From JBBRHQ01 sp963738305 (lineage in GTDB: Bacteria; Actinomycetota; Thermoleophilia; Solirubrobacterales; 70-9), in NCBI GenBank assembly GCA_963738305.1, contig CAVTVU010000003.1:124001-188000 (forward strand): a stretch of DNA of 64,000 nt, given 5' to 3'. The position numbers and the translations under genes are program-made. This document shows, piece after piece, positions 53,801-61,497 of this stretch (its first letter is position 1; each line of letters begins with the position of its first letter). Below the pieces are notes generated by a model that saw only the letters and a program-made list of their open reading frames with translations, made no database searches and had not been told where the DNA came from.

Positions 53801-54088
53801 ATGAGCCGAGTCGCCGAAGAGACCAACCGCCGGATGTTGCGGGCCCGCGACGCGATGGACCGCGACTACGCGAAGCCGCTTGACATCCCGACCCTGGCGA
53901 GGATCGCCTACGTCTCCGAGGCGCATTTCATCCGAACGTTCGGCCGCACCTTTCAGCAGATCGTCGGCAAATCACCTACGGCATATCGCGGAGGGGCCAC
54001 CGACCTGCGGGCCGTCCCCGGTTGCTTCGCGATGGCCTGGACGAGACCGAGCAGTTTCGGAGAAGCCCGTCGGCGCTCGGGTGGCTAG
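53801..54088 (+). pseudogene. AraC-family regulator with internal deletion
   Basis: 95 residues (MSRVAEETNRRMLRARDAMDRDY...). The first helix-turn-helix (LDIPTLARIAYVSEAHFIRTFG) is joined directly to the end of the second (RTFQQIVGKSPTAYR), so the ~35 residues that normally lie between are missing. The tail VPGCFAMAWTRPSSFGEA is typical of the AraC subgroup paired with VOC proteins. The in-frame join at similar RTF motifs suggests recombination between the two HTH repeats. Probably unable to bind DNA normally. Confidence 0.7.
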
Positions 54089-54098
54089 CCTCGGCCGC

Positions 54099-54557
54099 AT
54101 GCTCAAACAACTCACACATTCAAAGATCTACGTACTCGATCAGGACGAGGCGCTCGACTTCTACGTCGGCAAGCTCGGCCTCGAGGTGAAGATCGACGCC
54201 GATCTCGGCTTCATGCGCTGGCTGACGGTCAATGTTCCGGGGGATCACGAGCACCAGATCCTGCTTGATATGCCCGGCCCGCCAGCTCTCGACGAGGCGA
54301 CCGCCAAACAGATCCGGGAGCTCGTTAGCAAGGGAGGTATGGGAATGGTCGGGATCTTTGCGGTCGATGACATCCACGAGACCTACGAGGCGCTGCTCGC
54401 CAAGGGAGTCGAGTTCACGGAGGAACCAACCGAGCGCTTCTACGGCACCGATTGCGGTCTGCGGGACCCGTTCGGCAACCAGCTCCGGATCGGACAGCCG
54501 AAGAAGGGCCCGATAGACATTCCCGATCCCGCCCAGCTCGCTGCGGGGAGCAGCTGA
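54099..54557 (+). CDS. VOC-family (glyoxalase/bleomycin-resistance-like) protein
   Basis: 152 residues from ATG 54099. Two beta-alpha-beta-beta-beta modules: HSKIYVLDQDEALDFYVGKLGLEVKIDADLG and VGIFAVDDIHETYEALLAKGVEF...GLRDPFGNQLRIGQ. The metal ligands expected in VOC enzymes appear as His8 and a Glu/Asp near the end of module 1. Substrate unknown. It directly follows the AraC gene, the usual partner arrangement. Confidence 0.85.
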   Translation: MLKQLTHSKIYVLDQDEALDFYVGKLGLEVKIDADLGFMRWLTVNVPGDHEHQILLDMPGPPALDEATAKQIRELVSKGGMGMVGIFAVDDIHETYEALLAKGVEFTEEPTERFYGTDCGLRDPFGNQLRIGQPKKGPIDIPDPAQLAAGSS

Positions 54558-54619
54558 TCGCACCAGGGAGGTGATCCCAGGGCGCTTGGGCTCACAGTGA
54601 GCGGAGAGGAGCCCCCGGG

Positions 54620-55261
54620 CTAGCCAGAGGGCACGGATCGCCACTGGCTCGCTGCCAGGACGATCATGCGCATCCGCTTTTGCGCGGTTCGCCGGATCTC
54701 CTCGTTTCCCACGGAGCTTGAAGTCGGCGTGTCCAGGATGTCCTCGATGATCGAGATCATGGCGTTGACGATCAGGCTGGCCATGACCCGCAGATCTTCA
54801 GCGCTCCAGCTACTCATTTCCGGGACGCGGACGAGGTCGGTTGCCAGCTCGCTGGCGAAAAGTCGGATCTCGGCACGGATCGCATGTCGGAGGACTGCGA
54901 CGCCGCTGAAACGTTCCCGTGCGATGAACTGAAACTGGAGCCGATGCTCGTGGACGTGGCTGATGAGGATGTCAACCGAGTCGCGGATCACATGCTCGAA
55001 TCTCGCCGACCCGGCTCGAACTTCGCGAATCACCTCCCGCAGAGTTCGGAATGACTCGTCGATCAGAGCGAGCCCGAGCTCTTCCATGCTCTCGAAATGG
55101 CGGTAGAAGGCCGTCGGCACAACGCCGGCCTCGCGCGTGACCTCGCGCAGGCTGGCGCTCGAGAAGCTTTGGTCTTCGAGCAATCCAAGTGCTGCCTGCA
55201 TGAGCTCCTGGCGGGTCCGCTCCTTGCGCTCCTGACGACTCTCTGAGGTACGGGTGTTCAC
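54620..55261 (-). CDS. TetR-family regulator, DesT/FabR-like
   Basis: 213 residues from GTG 55261. HTH region ERTRQELMQAALGLLEDQSFSSASLREVTREAGVVPTAFYRHFESMEELG, with the FYRHF pattern of FabR/DesT-type regulators of unsaturated fatty acid synthesis. It is divergent from a ferredoxin reductase-desaturase pair, exactly the arrangement of Pseudomonas DesT-desCB. It should sense the acyl-CoA saturation state and bind the palindrome at 55324-55339. Confidence 0.82.
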   Translation of the reverse strand: MNTRTSESRQERKERTRQELMQAALGLLEDQSFSSASLREVTREAGVVPTAFYRHFESMEELGLALIDESFRTLREVIREVRAGSARFEHVIRDSVDILISHVHEHRLQFQFIARERFSGVAVLRHAIRAEIRLFASELATDLVRVPEMSSWSAEDLRVMASLIVNAMISIIEDILDTPTSSSVGNEEIRRTAQKRMRMIVLAASQWRSVPSG

Positions 55262-55323
55262 GGGGAGAGTGTGACCAACTTCACGGACGCAGGCGTTCCC
55301 GTTGGCCGTGCCTGGGTTATTCT

Positions 55324-55339
55324 GTGCACAGTCGTTCAC
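55324..55339. promoter_or_regulatory. Probable DesT/FabR-type operator
   Basis: GTGCAC-AGTC-GTTCAC; the reverse strand reads GTGAAC-GACT-GTGCAC. One change from a perfect GTGAAC-N4-GTTCAC palindrome, the known core of FabR/DesT sites. It lies in the divergent gap, ~18 bp before the reductase start and ~63 bp from the regulator start. Confidence 0.65.
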
Positions 55340-55357
55340 TCAATTCAGGACCTTCCG

Positions 55358-56449
55358 ATGCCAGCCACCAAGACCGCAACCCGCCTACTTCGCTCCCGGC
55401 TGCTCAACGCCCTCACCTTCCCGCACGGCGCCGAGCGCTACGTCGAGTTGATCGCTCCGCTCGCCTCCAGCGTCGATGTCAGGGCCGAGATCACCGCCGT
55501 TAACCGCCAGACCCCAAAGAGCGTCACGTTGACTCTCGCCCCGAACCAGAACTGGGCCGGTGCCCGGGCCGGGCAGTTCGTCGGGCTGAGCGTCGAGATC
55601 GATGGTCGCCGTGAGACCCGCCCGTACTCACCGGCGAGCTCCGAGCACCGGCCCGGCGGCCTGCTCGAGTTCACGGTCTCCACTCATCCCGACGGCCTCG
55701 TCTCGCGCTACCTGCGGGAGCAGGCCCGCCCCGGGATGCTCATTCACCTCGAGCCGGCGTCCGGCGAGTTCGTCCTTCCGGACCCGCGGCCCGACCGGAT
55801 ATTGCTGATCAGCGGCGGCAGCGGCATCACTCCGGTGATGGCGATGCTGCGCACGCTCTGCGATGAGGGCTATGCCGGCGAGGTTGGCTTTCTCAACTAC
55901 GCCCGCTCGCCCGAACTGGCGCTGTACGAGATTGAGCTCCAGATGCTCGCCGGCTCCGACCGCGGGGTGCGGGTCGCGCGCGGCTTCACCCAGGCCTCCG
56001 GTGGCCCGCTGCAGGGCCGATTCGAGCGAAAGCACCTCAGCTCCGTGATCTCCGACCATCGCGACGCGGCGACATTCATATGCGGTCCACCGGCGCTGAT
56101 CGACACCGTGCGGTCGACCTGGGCGGCAGACGGCCTACCGGCCCCCACGGTCGAGACCTTTGCCCCACCCGCCGTCGCGCTCGATCCTGACCTGGCTGAA
56201 GGCACGGTTCGGTTCGGCACCAGTGGCCGCGAGGCCGAGAACTCCGGCCTGCCGCTCCTCGAGCAGGCAGAGGACGCCGGCCTCTTGCCACCTCACGGCT
56301 GCCGGATGGGCATCTGCAACACCTGTTCCTGCCGCAAGACGAGCGGCGCGGTACGCAATCTGCTCACCGGCGAGACCTCCACCAGGAAGGACGAGCTGGT
56401 CCGGATCTGCGTCTCGGTCCCCGTCGGCGATGTCGAGATTGCCCTCTGA
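55358..56449 (+). CDS. Ferredoxin-NAD(P)H reductase with C-terminal 2Fe-2S domain (desaturase electron donor)
   Basis: 363 residues from ATG 55358. FAD-binding domain with RPYSPASS (residues ~88-95), NAD(P)H domain with LISGGSGITPVMAML and FICGPPALID, then a plant-type ferredoxin domain. The ferredoxin cysteines lie in CRMGICNTC (about 315, 320, 323) with the fourth in RICVS (~351). Delivers electrons to the desaturase encoded 46 bp downstream, like DesC or mycobacterial Rv3230c. Membrane-associated by function, not by segments. Confidence 0.9.
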   Translation: MPATKTATRLLRSRLLNALTFPHGAERYVELIAPLASSVDVRAEITAVNRQTPKSVTLTLAPNQNWAGARAGQFVGLSVEIDGRRETRPYSPASSEHRPGGLLEFTVSTHPDGLVSRYLREQARPGMLIHLEPASGEFVLPDPRPDRILLISGGSGITPVMAMLRTLCDEGYAGEVGFLNYARSPELALYEIELQMLAGSDRGVRVARGFTQASGGPLQGRFERKHLSSVISDHRDAATFICGPPALIDTVRSTWAADGLPAPTVETFAPPAVALDPDLAEGTVRFGTSGREAENSGLPLLEQAEDAGLLPPHGCRMGICNTCSCRKTSGAVRNLLTGETSTRKDELVRICVSVPVGDVEIAL

Positions 56450-56495
56450 ATCCTTCCACGCACTTCACTCCAATCGCTACCTGAGGAGAACAAGC

Positions 56496-57653
56496 ATGCC
56501 CAAGCCGCACCCAACGCTGACCGATGAGCAATTTGAGGGCTTCGGCGCCGAGCTCGACGCAATCCGTGCCCGCGCCGTTGCCGACCTGGGCGCGCGGGAC
56601 GCCGACTACATCAACCGGGTGATCCGTGCCCAGCGCGGACTCGAAGTCGCCGGCCGCGGCCTCTTGATGGTCGGCTTCCTGCCGCCGGCCTGGCTGGCCG
56701 GGACCGCCGCCCTCTCGGTCTCCAAGATCCTCGACAACATGGAGATCGGCCACAACGTGATGCACGGCCAATACGACTGGATGAGGGATCCCCGCCTGGA
56801 CGGCAAGACCTTCGAGTGGGACACGGCCTGTCCAGGGGACCAGTGGCGCCATTCTCACAATTACATGCACCACACCCACACCAACGTCCAGGGAAAGGAT
56901 CGCGATATCGGTTACGGGGTCCTGCGGATGTCGGAGGATCAGCCCTGGCGTCCCTACTACCTCGGCAACCCCCTCTACGCGACGCTGCTGGCCGCCTTCT
57001 TCCAGTACGGCGTCGCGCTGCACGACCTCGAGACGGAGCGGATCGTCGCCGGCGAAACGAGCCTGGCCGAGAAACGCAAGATGGCCGGAGAGATCTGGCA
57101 GAAGGTCCGCGGCCAGTGGCTCAAGGACTACGTGCTGTTCCCGGCCCTCTCGGGCCCGTCCTTCCCGCTGGTCCTGGCCGGCAACGCGACCGCCAACCTG
57201 ACCCGCAACCTGTGGTCGTTCATGATCATCTTCTGCGGGCATTTCCCGGACGGGACCCAGGAGTTCACCGAGGAGGAGGTCGAGGGTGAGACACACGGCC
57301 GCTGGTATTTTCGCCAGCTGCTCGGCTCGGCCAATCTGACCGGCAGCAAGCTCTTCCACATCATGTCGGGCAACCTCAGCCACCAGATCGAGCACCACCT
57401 GTTCCCAGACATCCCGGCCCATCGCTACGCAGAGATCTCGGTCGAGGTCCAGGAGATCTGCGCGCGCTACGGGATCCCCTACAACTCGGGCCCGCTGACC
57501 AAGCAGTTCGGCAGCGTCGTCCGCAAGATCGTCAGGCTGGCGCTGCCGGACAGGATCTGGGGCGGCGAGAGAGCGGAGGGATCAGAGCCTCCCGCTTCCC
57601 GCAGCGAGGGCAGCGAGCCCGAGCCCACCGAAAGGGCCCTGGCGCTAGCCTAG
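56496..57653 (+). CDS. Acyl-CoA/acyl-lipid fatty acid desaturase
   Basis: 385 residues from ATG 56496, with GAGGAGAAC as ribosome-binding site. Three histidine boxes of membrane di-iron desaturases: HNVMH (86-90), HNYMHH (121-126) and HQIEHH (~296-301), separated by hydrophobic segments. Introduces a double bond (probably delta-9) into acyl-CoA or lipid, lowering membrane order. Forms an operon with the reductase and is under the DesT-like repressor. The C-terminal ~25 residues are Glu/Pro/Ser-rich and extra to the family. Confidence 0.92.
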   Translation: MPKPHPTLTDEQFEGFGAELDAIRARAVADLGARDADYINRVIRAQRGLEVAGRGLLMVGFLPPAWLAGTAALSVSKILDNMEIGHNVMHGQYDWMRDPRLDGKTFEWDTACPGDQWRHSHNYMHHTHTNVQGKDRDIGYGVLRMSEDQPWRPYYLGNPLYATLLAAFFQYGVALHDLETERIVAGETSLAEKRKMAGEIWQKVRGQWLKDYVLFPALSGPSFPLVLAGNATANLTRNLWSFMIIFCGHFPDGTQEFTEEEVEGETHGRWYFRQLLGSANLTGSKLFHIMSGNLSHQIEHHLFPDIPAHRYAEISVEVQEICARYGIPYNSGPLTKQFGSVVRKIVRLALPDRIWGGERAEGSEPPASRSEGSEPEPTERALALA

Positions 57654-57690
57654 GCTGGTCCCGATTCGTTCCACCTAGACGTGGCTCCAG

Positions 57691-57936
57691 ATGACTCGCC
57701 ACATGCCGCCGCTTAGCAAGTCAGAAACCCGCAAGGACACGGCCCAGGTCGTGGTCGAATCGGGTGCCGCACACGTCGGCCGGATCGCCAACATCGTGAC
57801 CAACGCCGTGCGCGAGGTGACGCGTGAGGTCGGCGGTTTCGCGACGGAGGTATTCGAGATGCGAGATGCATCAAAGCGCGCGGAGGCCGACACGGACACC
57901 GGGAGCGAGTCGCCTCAGAACGCCGATCGGGGCTGA
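57691..57936 (+). CDS. Small conserved-looking hypothetical protein
   Basis: 81 residues (start ATG 57691 or ATG 57703). Core ESGAAHVGRIANIVTNAVREVTREVGGFATEVFEMRDASKRA is a single amphipathic helix-rich block that looks like small proteins seen in related actinobacteria. No known motif. Codon pattern fits the genome. Confidence 0.5.
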   Translation: MTRHMPPLSKSETRKDTAQVVVESGAAHVGRIANIVTNAVREVTREVGGFATEVFEMRDASKRAEADTDTGSESPQNADRG

Positions 57937-57995
57937 TCCGAAACCAAGCGTGTCTCCGCCCAACGGGCGGGATCAAACGATCTGAGTATCAGTTG

Positions 57996-58008
57996 CACCC
58001 CCTCCGCT
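57996..58008 (+). repeat. att scrap: last 13 bp of tRNA-Ser
   Basis: CACCCCCTCCGCT equals the 3' end of tRNA-Ser(CGA) and of att copies 2 and 3. It lies ~110 bp before the second toxin-antitoxin copy. Short enough to be chance, but its context supports a scar. Confidence 0.45.
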
Positions 58009-58109
58009 TGTGGGGTTTCATCGCGGGGCGCCCTGGAATTTGGCGCGTTCCGATGTCCGGTCGGTGGGGAGCGGGAACTGGCTCTCCCGATGGCAGCAGA
58101 CGCTGTTCT

Positions 58110-58130
58110 GTAGACCCTACCGTCTACAAT
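58110..58130 (+). promoter_or_regulatory. Operator/promoter of toxin-antitoxin copy 2
   Basis: -10 TACAAT (58125-58130) is kept 7 bp before the ATG. The left arm of the palindrome lies outside the duplicated block but still reads GTAGAC, pairing with GTCTAC (58122-58127). The -35 position (58102-58107, GCTGTT) no longer matches consensus, so this copy may be weaker. Confidence 0.55.
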
Positions 58131-58137
58131 TCCGTCG

Positions 58138-58386
58138 ATGGATACGACGACGGTCAGAGTTCGGGTCAGCACACGCGATGCGCTCGCGCGCCTATCTGGG
58201 CGGCGCGGGGTAAGCACGGCTGAGTTGCTCGCCGAGCTGGTGGAGCGCCAAGAGCAGGACGAGATCCTCGAGCAGATGAATGCCTCCTTCGCCCGTCAGC
58301 GGAGCAACTCTGATGCCTGGGCGGCGGAAGAAGCCGAGCGCGAGACCTGGGAGGCGACCCTCATCGACGGCCTGGCCGAGCTTTGA
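58138..58386 (+). CDS. MazE-like ribbon-helix-helix antitoxin, copy 2
   Basis: 82 residues, identical to copy 1 except Ser for Pro at residue 58. It keeps the RHH N-terminus (TTVRVRVSTRDALARL) and the 4-bp overlap with its toxin. With identical toxins, each antitoxin should neutralise both, so loss of one copy would be silent. Confidence 0.85.
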   Translation: MDTTTVRVRVSTRDALARLSGRRGVSTAELLAELVERQEQDEILEQMNASFARQRSNSDAWAAEEAERETWEATLIDGLAEL

Positions 58387-58724
58387 CCGAGGCGGGTCAG
58401 GGCGAGGTTTGGTTTTGCGAGCTTGATCCCACCCGTGGGCACGAACAGGCTGGCCGCCGCCCCGTCGCGGTGATCTCCGTCGACCAGCTCGGGACCGGGC
58501 CGAGCGGACTCGCAATCGTCGTGCCGCTGACGACGACGCCGCAGGACAACCCCATCCGTCCGCGGATCGATCCGCCCGAAGGCGGCCTTCGCGAGCCAAG
58601 CTGGGCTTTGCCGGACATGGTTCGGTCGGTGGATCGCTCCCGGCTGGTGGACAGATGGGGAAGGCTGCCGCCGGCCACGGTCGACCAGATCGCCGCAAGG
58701 GTTCGGCTGCTGATCCGTACCTGA
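58383..58724 (+). CDS. MazF/PemK-family toxin, copy 2
   Basis: 113 residues, predicted protein identical to copy 1 (GEVWFCELDPTRGHEQAG start). Endoribonuclease toxin held by the adjacent antitoxin. No frameshift or truncation, so both modules appear intact. Confidence 0.9.
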   Translation: MTEAGQGEVWFCELDPTRGHEQAGRRPVAVISVDQLGTGPSGLAIVVPLTTTPQDNPIRPRIDPPEGGLREPSWALPDMVRSVDRSRLVDRWGRLPPATVDQIAARVRLLIRT

Positions 58725-58764
58725 GGCGGACCCCGGGGTCCACCGCCGTTGCGGTTGATCCAAA

Positions 58765-58780
58765 GCTGGCGCAATTCGAG
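58765..58780 (+). repeat. att flank motif, copy 3 (partial)
   Basis: GCTGGCGCAATTCGAG matches the core of flank copies 1 and 2 (CTGGCGCAATTCGAGGCGC). It follows toxin copy 2, as flank copy 1 follows toxin copy 1. The tRNA part that should come next is missing here. Confidence 0.65.
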
Positions 58781-59064
58781 CGGGGGCGAGAAAGGCGCTG
58801 CTTTCCATGCAAGGCGTGCATCTCGGTCTTGTGGAGGAGATCGGTGAGGGCTATGGGCGGGTGCCACAACCACGGCGTGGCGAGCGTTCCAGCGGAGTTT
58901 CTCCTAAAGCTTTAGGAGGTCGGTCATCGATCGGACCCTCGAGGTCTATCTCCAAGCTCGTCCCCATGGGACCGATACTTCGACAACCCGCCTAGAGAGG
59001 GCACCGCGTCCCCGCACCGTCGCCGGCGGCAAGTCACGGCGCCCTCGCTCCTGCGGCGCTCTGC
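58781..59064. other. Intergenic, no gene seen
   Basis: About 280 bases between the flank motif and the NTF2-like gene. Only short frames without family features. Confidence 0.45.
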
Positions 59065-59439
59065 CTACTTGGCGAATACCCGGTCGGCTACCGTCGTGTC
59101 GCCGAGGGTTTCGAACGCAACCAGCTTGCCGTCACTGTTGTAGGTGAGCACGTCGGCGCTCTCGACCGTCTCGCCCTCGAGCTTGACACCGGTCAGAACG
59201 ATGACCTTGTCGCCCTCCGCGACGAAGTCGTGGGGATTGCTGCTGAAGTCCTTGCTCATGAACTTCCCCCACAGCTCGCCGACCGCCTGCTTGTCGTTGT
59301 AGGTCCCGGTCAGCGCATTCTCGCCGCGGACCGTCCACTGGATCGAATCGTCGATGTTTCGCATCGCACCCTCGGCATCGCCGTTGGCAAACGCCGCGTA
59401 GGCCTCCTGCGCTGCTTGCTTGTTCTGCTCTGCGCTCAT
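59065..59439 (-). CDS. SnoaL-like (NTF2 superfamily) protein
   Basis: 124 residues. Classic pattern: N-terminal helices NKQAAQEAYAAFANGDAEGAMRNIDDSIQWTVRGENALTGTYNDKQAVGELWGKF, then strands VAEGDKVIVLTGVKLEGETVESADVLTYNSDGKLVAFETLGDT. This is the ketosteroid-isomerase-like cone fold. Exact role unknown; many are small-molecule binding or stress-related. Cytoplasmic. Confidence 0.8.
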   Translation of the reverse strand: MSAEQNKQAAQEAYAAFANGDAEGAMRNIDDSIQWTVRGENALTGTYNDKQAVGELWGKFMSKDFSSNPHDFVAEGDKVIVLTGVKLEGETVESADVLTYNSDGKLVAFETLGDTTVADRVFAK

Positions 59440-59692
59440 GTCTGCATCCCTTCGGTGGGCTTGGTCTTCCCGAAGACCCGCTTGGATCCCAGGCCCGGAT
59501 CGCCGGCCAGATGGCCAGGATCGTGGTCATTCCAGAGGGGCGCTGGGGGTGTCGGTGTCAGGCAACCCGCGAACCGATCGCGCTCGACGCGAGGGGTGTC
59601 TTGCAAGGAGGCCCTCAGACCGCTCCTCGTCCAGTCAAGCAGCATTCAGGAATCCACGCGTTCGGCCTGCAGCATCGGAGTACGCTCGAGAC

Positions 59693-59911
59693 ATGGGCCA
59701 GCGCTACCGGCACGAGTTCTGCTTCACCGGCCCCGAGGACGCGACTGCGCTGATCGAGGCGGCCGAGATGGCAGGCTTCGAGGTCGCGTCCGGCAGCACC
59801 GAGGTTGACGACCCGGCCGAAGACGCCACCGCCCAGCGTGACGAGGCGCGGCAGAAGCTCGACGCGCTGCGGATGCGGCTCGCTGACCGCCGAGGCGAGC
59901 CGAGCGACTAG
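59693..59911 (+). CDS. Small acidic hypothetical protein
   Basis: 72 residues (MGQRYRHEFCFTGPEDATALIEAAEMAGFEVAS...). A short alpha/beta start is followed by a charged helix (AQRDEARQKLDALRMRLADRRGE). I do not recognise it. The start ATG is preceded by only a weak purine stretch. Codon third positions are mostly G/C, supporting coding. Confidence 0.5.
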   Translation: MGQRYRHEFCFTGPEDATALIEAAEMAGFEVASGSTEVDDPAEDATAQRDEARQKLDALRMRLADRRGEPSD

Positions 59912-60051
59912 CTGACCTGCCCACAGAGATCGTGAACGCCTGACGGTTCGGCCAAAGAGGTTCCGCAGAGCTCCACTCGTCTTCCAAAGGCATTCGGGCC
60001 CCATCCGGGTCTGTGTTGAGCCACCGAAGCAAGGAGGACCCGGATAACCAC

Positions 60052-60123
60052 AGCGAGAGAATTTGGAATGCCCCGATTTTCAGGGAGAAAGGGTGTATCC
60101 GGGACGGTCTTCGAAAACCGTTG
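60052..60123 (+). repeat. Degenerate att flank plus anticodon-arm scrap (copy 4)
   Basis: GCGAGAGAATTTGG and TTTTCAGGGAGAAAGGGTG match the flank copies. GACGGTCTTCGAAAACCGTTG (60103-60123) matches the tRNA-Ser anticodon arm with one inserted T, and then identity ends without variable or T arm. Probably the oldest, decayed right border of the island. Confidence 0.65.
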
Positions 60124-60195
60124 CGAGAGCAGAAGCAACCTCACCCAGCGGGATGCGATGATGATCGGCGAACGGAGGATCCGACCGAAATCGCT

Positions 60196-60879
60196 ATGCC
60201 AGCCGACCGGACCAACCCCGCAGCGGAACGTTCGCCCTGGAGGAGGCGGGCGGCTGGATGGCTGGACTCCGACCTCGTCGGGATTCCTGCCACTCTGTAC
60301 ACCTTCGCCGTGGTCGCCGTCAGCTTGGCGGTCTTTCGCTTCGGCGGACCGCTCGCGGGCATCGTAGTCGCCGTGGCCCTGTGGATCCCGATGGTCCTCT
60401 TCGCGATCCGCGAGGTTGGGCAACCTACTGCTTCCCTGGAATTCACGGACCAGAACGAGGGCCCTCGGCACCGGGTGCTGGTGGTCGCCAACCAGGGACT
60501 CGAGGACCCCGCTCTGTGTCGCGAGATCTGCCGTCGCGAGGAGCGCCTTCCGACCGAGGTCCTGATCCTCGCCCCGGTGATCGCCTCGTCGCGATTGCGC
60601 GACCTCACCGATGACGTGGATCGAGAGCTCGACCATGCCAGGAACCGGGTGGAGACTGCCCTCCAGAGGCTGAGTGATGCGGGAGTGGAGGGACACGGTC
60701 GGGCGAACATTTCGGAGCCGATCGACTCGGTGCTCGACGGCCTGCGGGAGTTCCCGCCGAACGAGGTCGTGATCATGCCCGGGCGTGAGACGAGATGGGA
60801 GACCGCGGGCGCTCTGGCGGAGCGACTGAGGGCCGAGGCCGGGCTACCGGTCACCGAGGTCCCCGCCTCGCCGACGTGA
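60196..60879 (+). CDS. Membrane-anchored universal-stress-like protein
   Basis: 227 residues from ATG 60196. Two membrane segments (~residues 28-75: LVGIPATLYTFAVVAVSLAVF, GPLAGIVVAVALWIPMVLF) precede a cytoplasmic domain HRVLVVANQGLEDPALCREI...ILAPVIASS...VDRELDHARNRVETALQRLSDAGVEGHGR...EVVIMPG. The latter is a Usp-like alpha/beta fold without the GxxG-x9-G ATP motif. Its stop overlaps the next start (GTGA). Confidence 0.7.
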   Translation: MPADRTNPAAERSPWRRRAAGWLDSDLVGIPATLYTFAVVAVSLAVFRFGGPLAGIVVAVALWIPMVLFAIREVGQPTASLEFTDQNEGPRHRVLVVANQGLEDPALCREICRREERLPTEVLILAPVIASSRLRDLTDDVDRELDHARNRVETALQRLSDAGVEGHGRANISEPIDSVLDGLREFPPNEVVIMPGRETRWETAGALAERLRAEAGLPVTEVPASPT

Positions 60880-61381
60880 CGGATACCGCCAACTCCGCCG
60901 CGCCTTCCCCCGGGCCGCGCACGTTCACCTCCCCAAGCGAGGCGCTGAGCGGCATGGTTGGAGTTCTCCGCCGCGCCGGCCCGCTCGCTGCCGTCTACCT
61001 GCGCGGGCGCCTCGACCCCGAGCTCAGGGAGCGGGTGATGGTCGCCGTAGCCGGGTAAACGCATGCCGCGGCTGCACCTTCGTCCACGAACGCTGGGCCT
61101 CCCGGTCGGGGGTCACGCCCGACGAGCTGGCCGCGATCAGCCTCGACGACCTTGTAACGCTCGATGATCGCAGTCGCGCCGCGGTCCTCTATGCGACGGC
61201 CCGGGCCGAATCACGGTTCTCCGGCCCTGTCCCCCCCGATGTGGCTGAAGAGGCAGCGAGCCGACTGAGCCCCCGAGAGCTTGACGCCGTCGAGGCAATC
61301 GCTCAAGCGATGGCCCTGGCCAATCTCTCCGCCAGTACGGTCGCCGCGCTGGGGTCCCGTGTGCAACGTTCAGCGCGCTGA
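60876..61381 (+). CDS. Carboxymuconolactone decarboxylase/AhpD-like protein (frameshifted)
   Basis: From GTG 60876: ALSGMVGVLRRAGPLAAVYLRGRLDPELRERVMVAVAG, then a break at ~61055; the next frame continues VNACRGCTFVHERWASRSGVTPDELAAI to TGA 61381. Adding one base gives ~168 residues with the CMD/AhpD CxxC motif (CRGC) and nearby His (FVHE). Such proteins act as peroxidase partners or have unknown redox roles. Coupled to the membrane Usp-like gene. The missing base is likely an assembly error. Confidence 0.65.
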
Positions 61382-61425
61382 ACGGCCGACCGGCTCGAGT
61401 GGGAGGAATCGCCGAGGCGATCGCG

Positions 61426-61454
61426 CCGCTGCTCCCGTGCGCGAGGAGCAGCGG
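61426..61454. terminator. 10-bp GC-rich hairpin
   Basis: CCGCTGCTCC (61426-61435), 9-nt loop, GGAGCAGCGG (61445-61454). It lies 45 bp after the CMD-like stop and ~200 bp past the convergent arsJ stop, a fitting site for a terminator. Confidence 0.55.
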
Positions 61455-61497
61455 TCGGGCCGCCCACTCGATTGGTTGAGCTGGACTGGGACTGGCC

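Larger units (their letters stand above)
58121..58733 (+). repeat. 613-bp duplicated toxin-antitoxin block, copy 2
   Basis: Counterpart of 42312-42924, same orientation. Flanks differ completely except for the rebuilt operator half on the left and the att flank motif GCTGGCGCAATTCGAG ~32 bp to the right. Confidence 0.9.
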
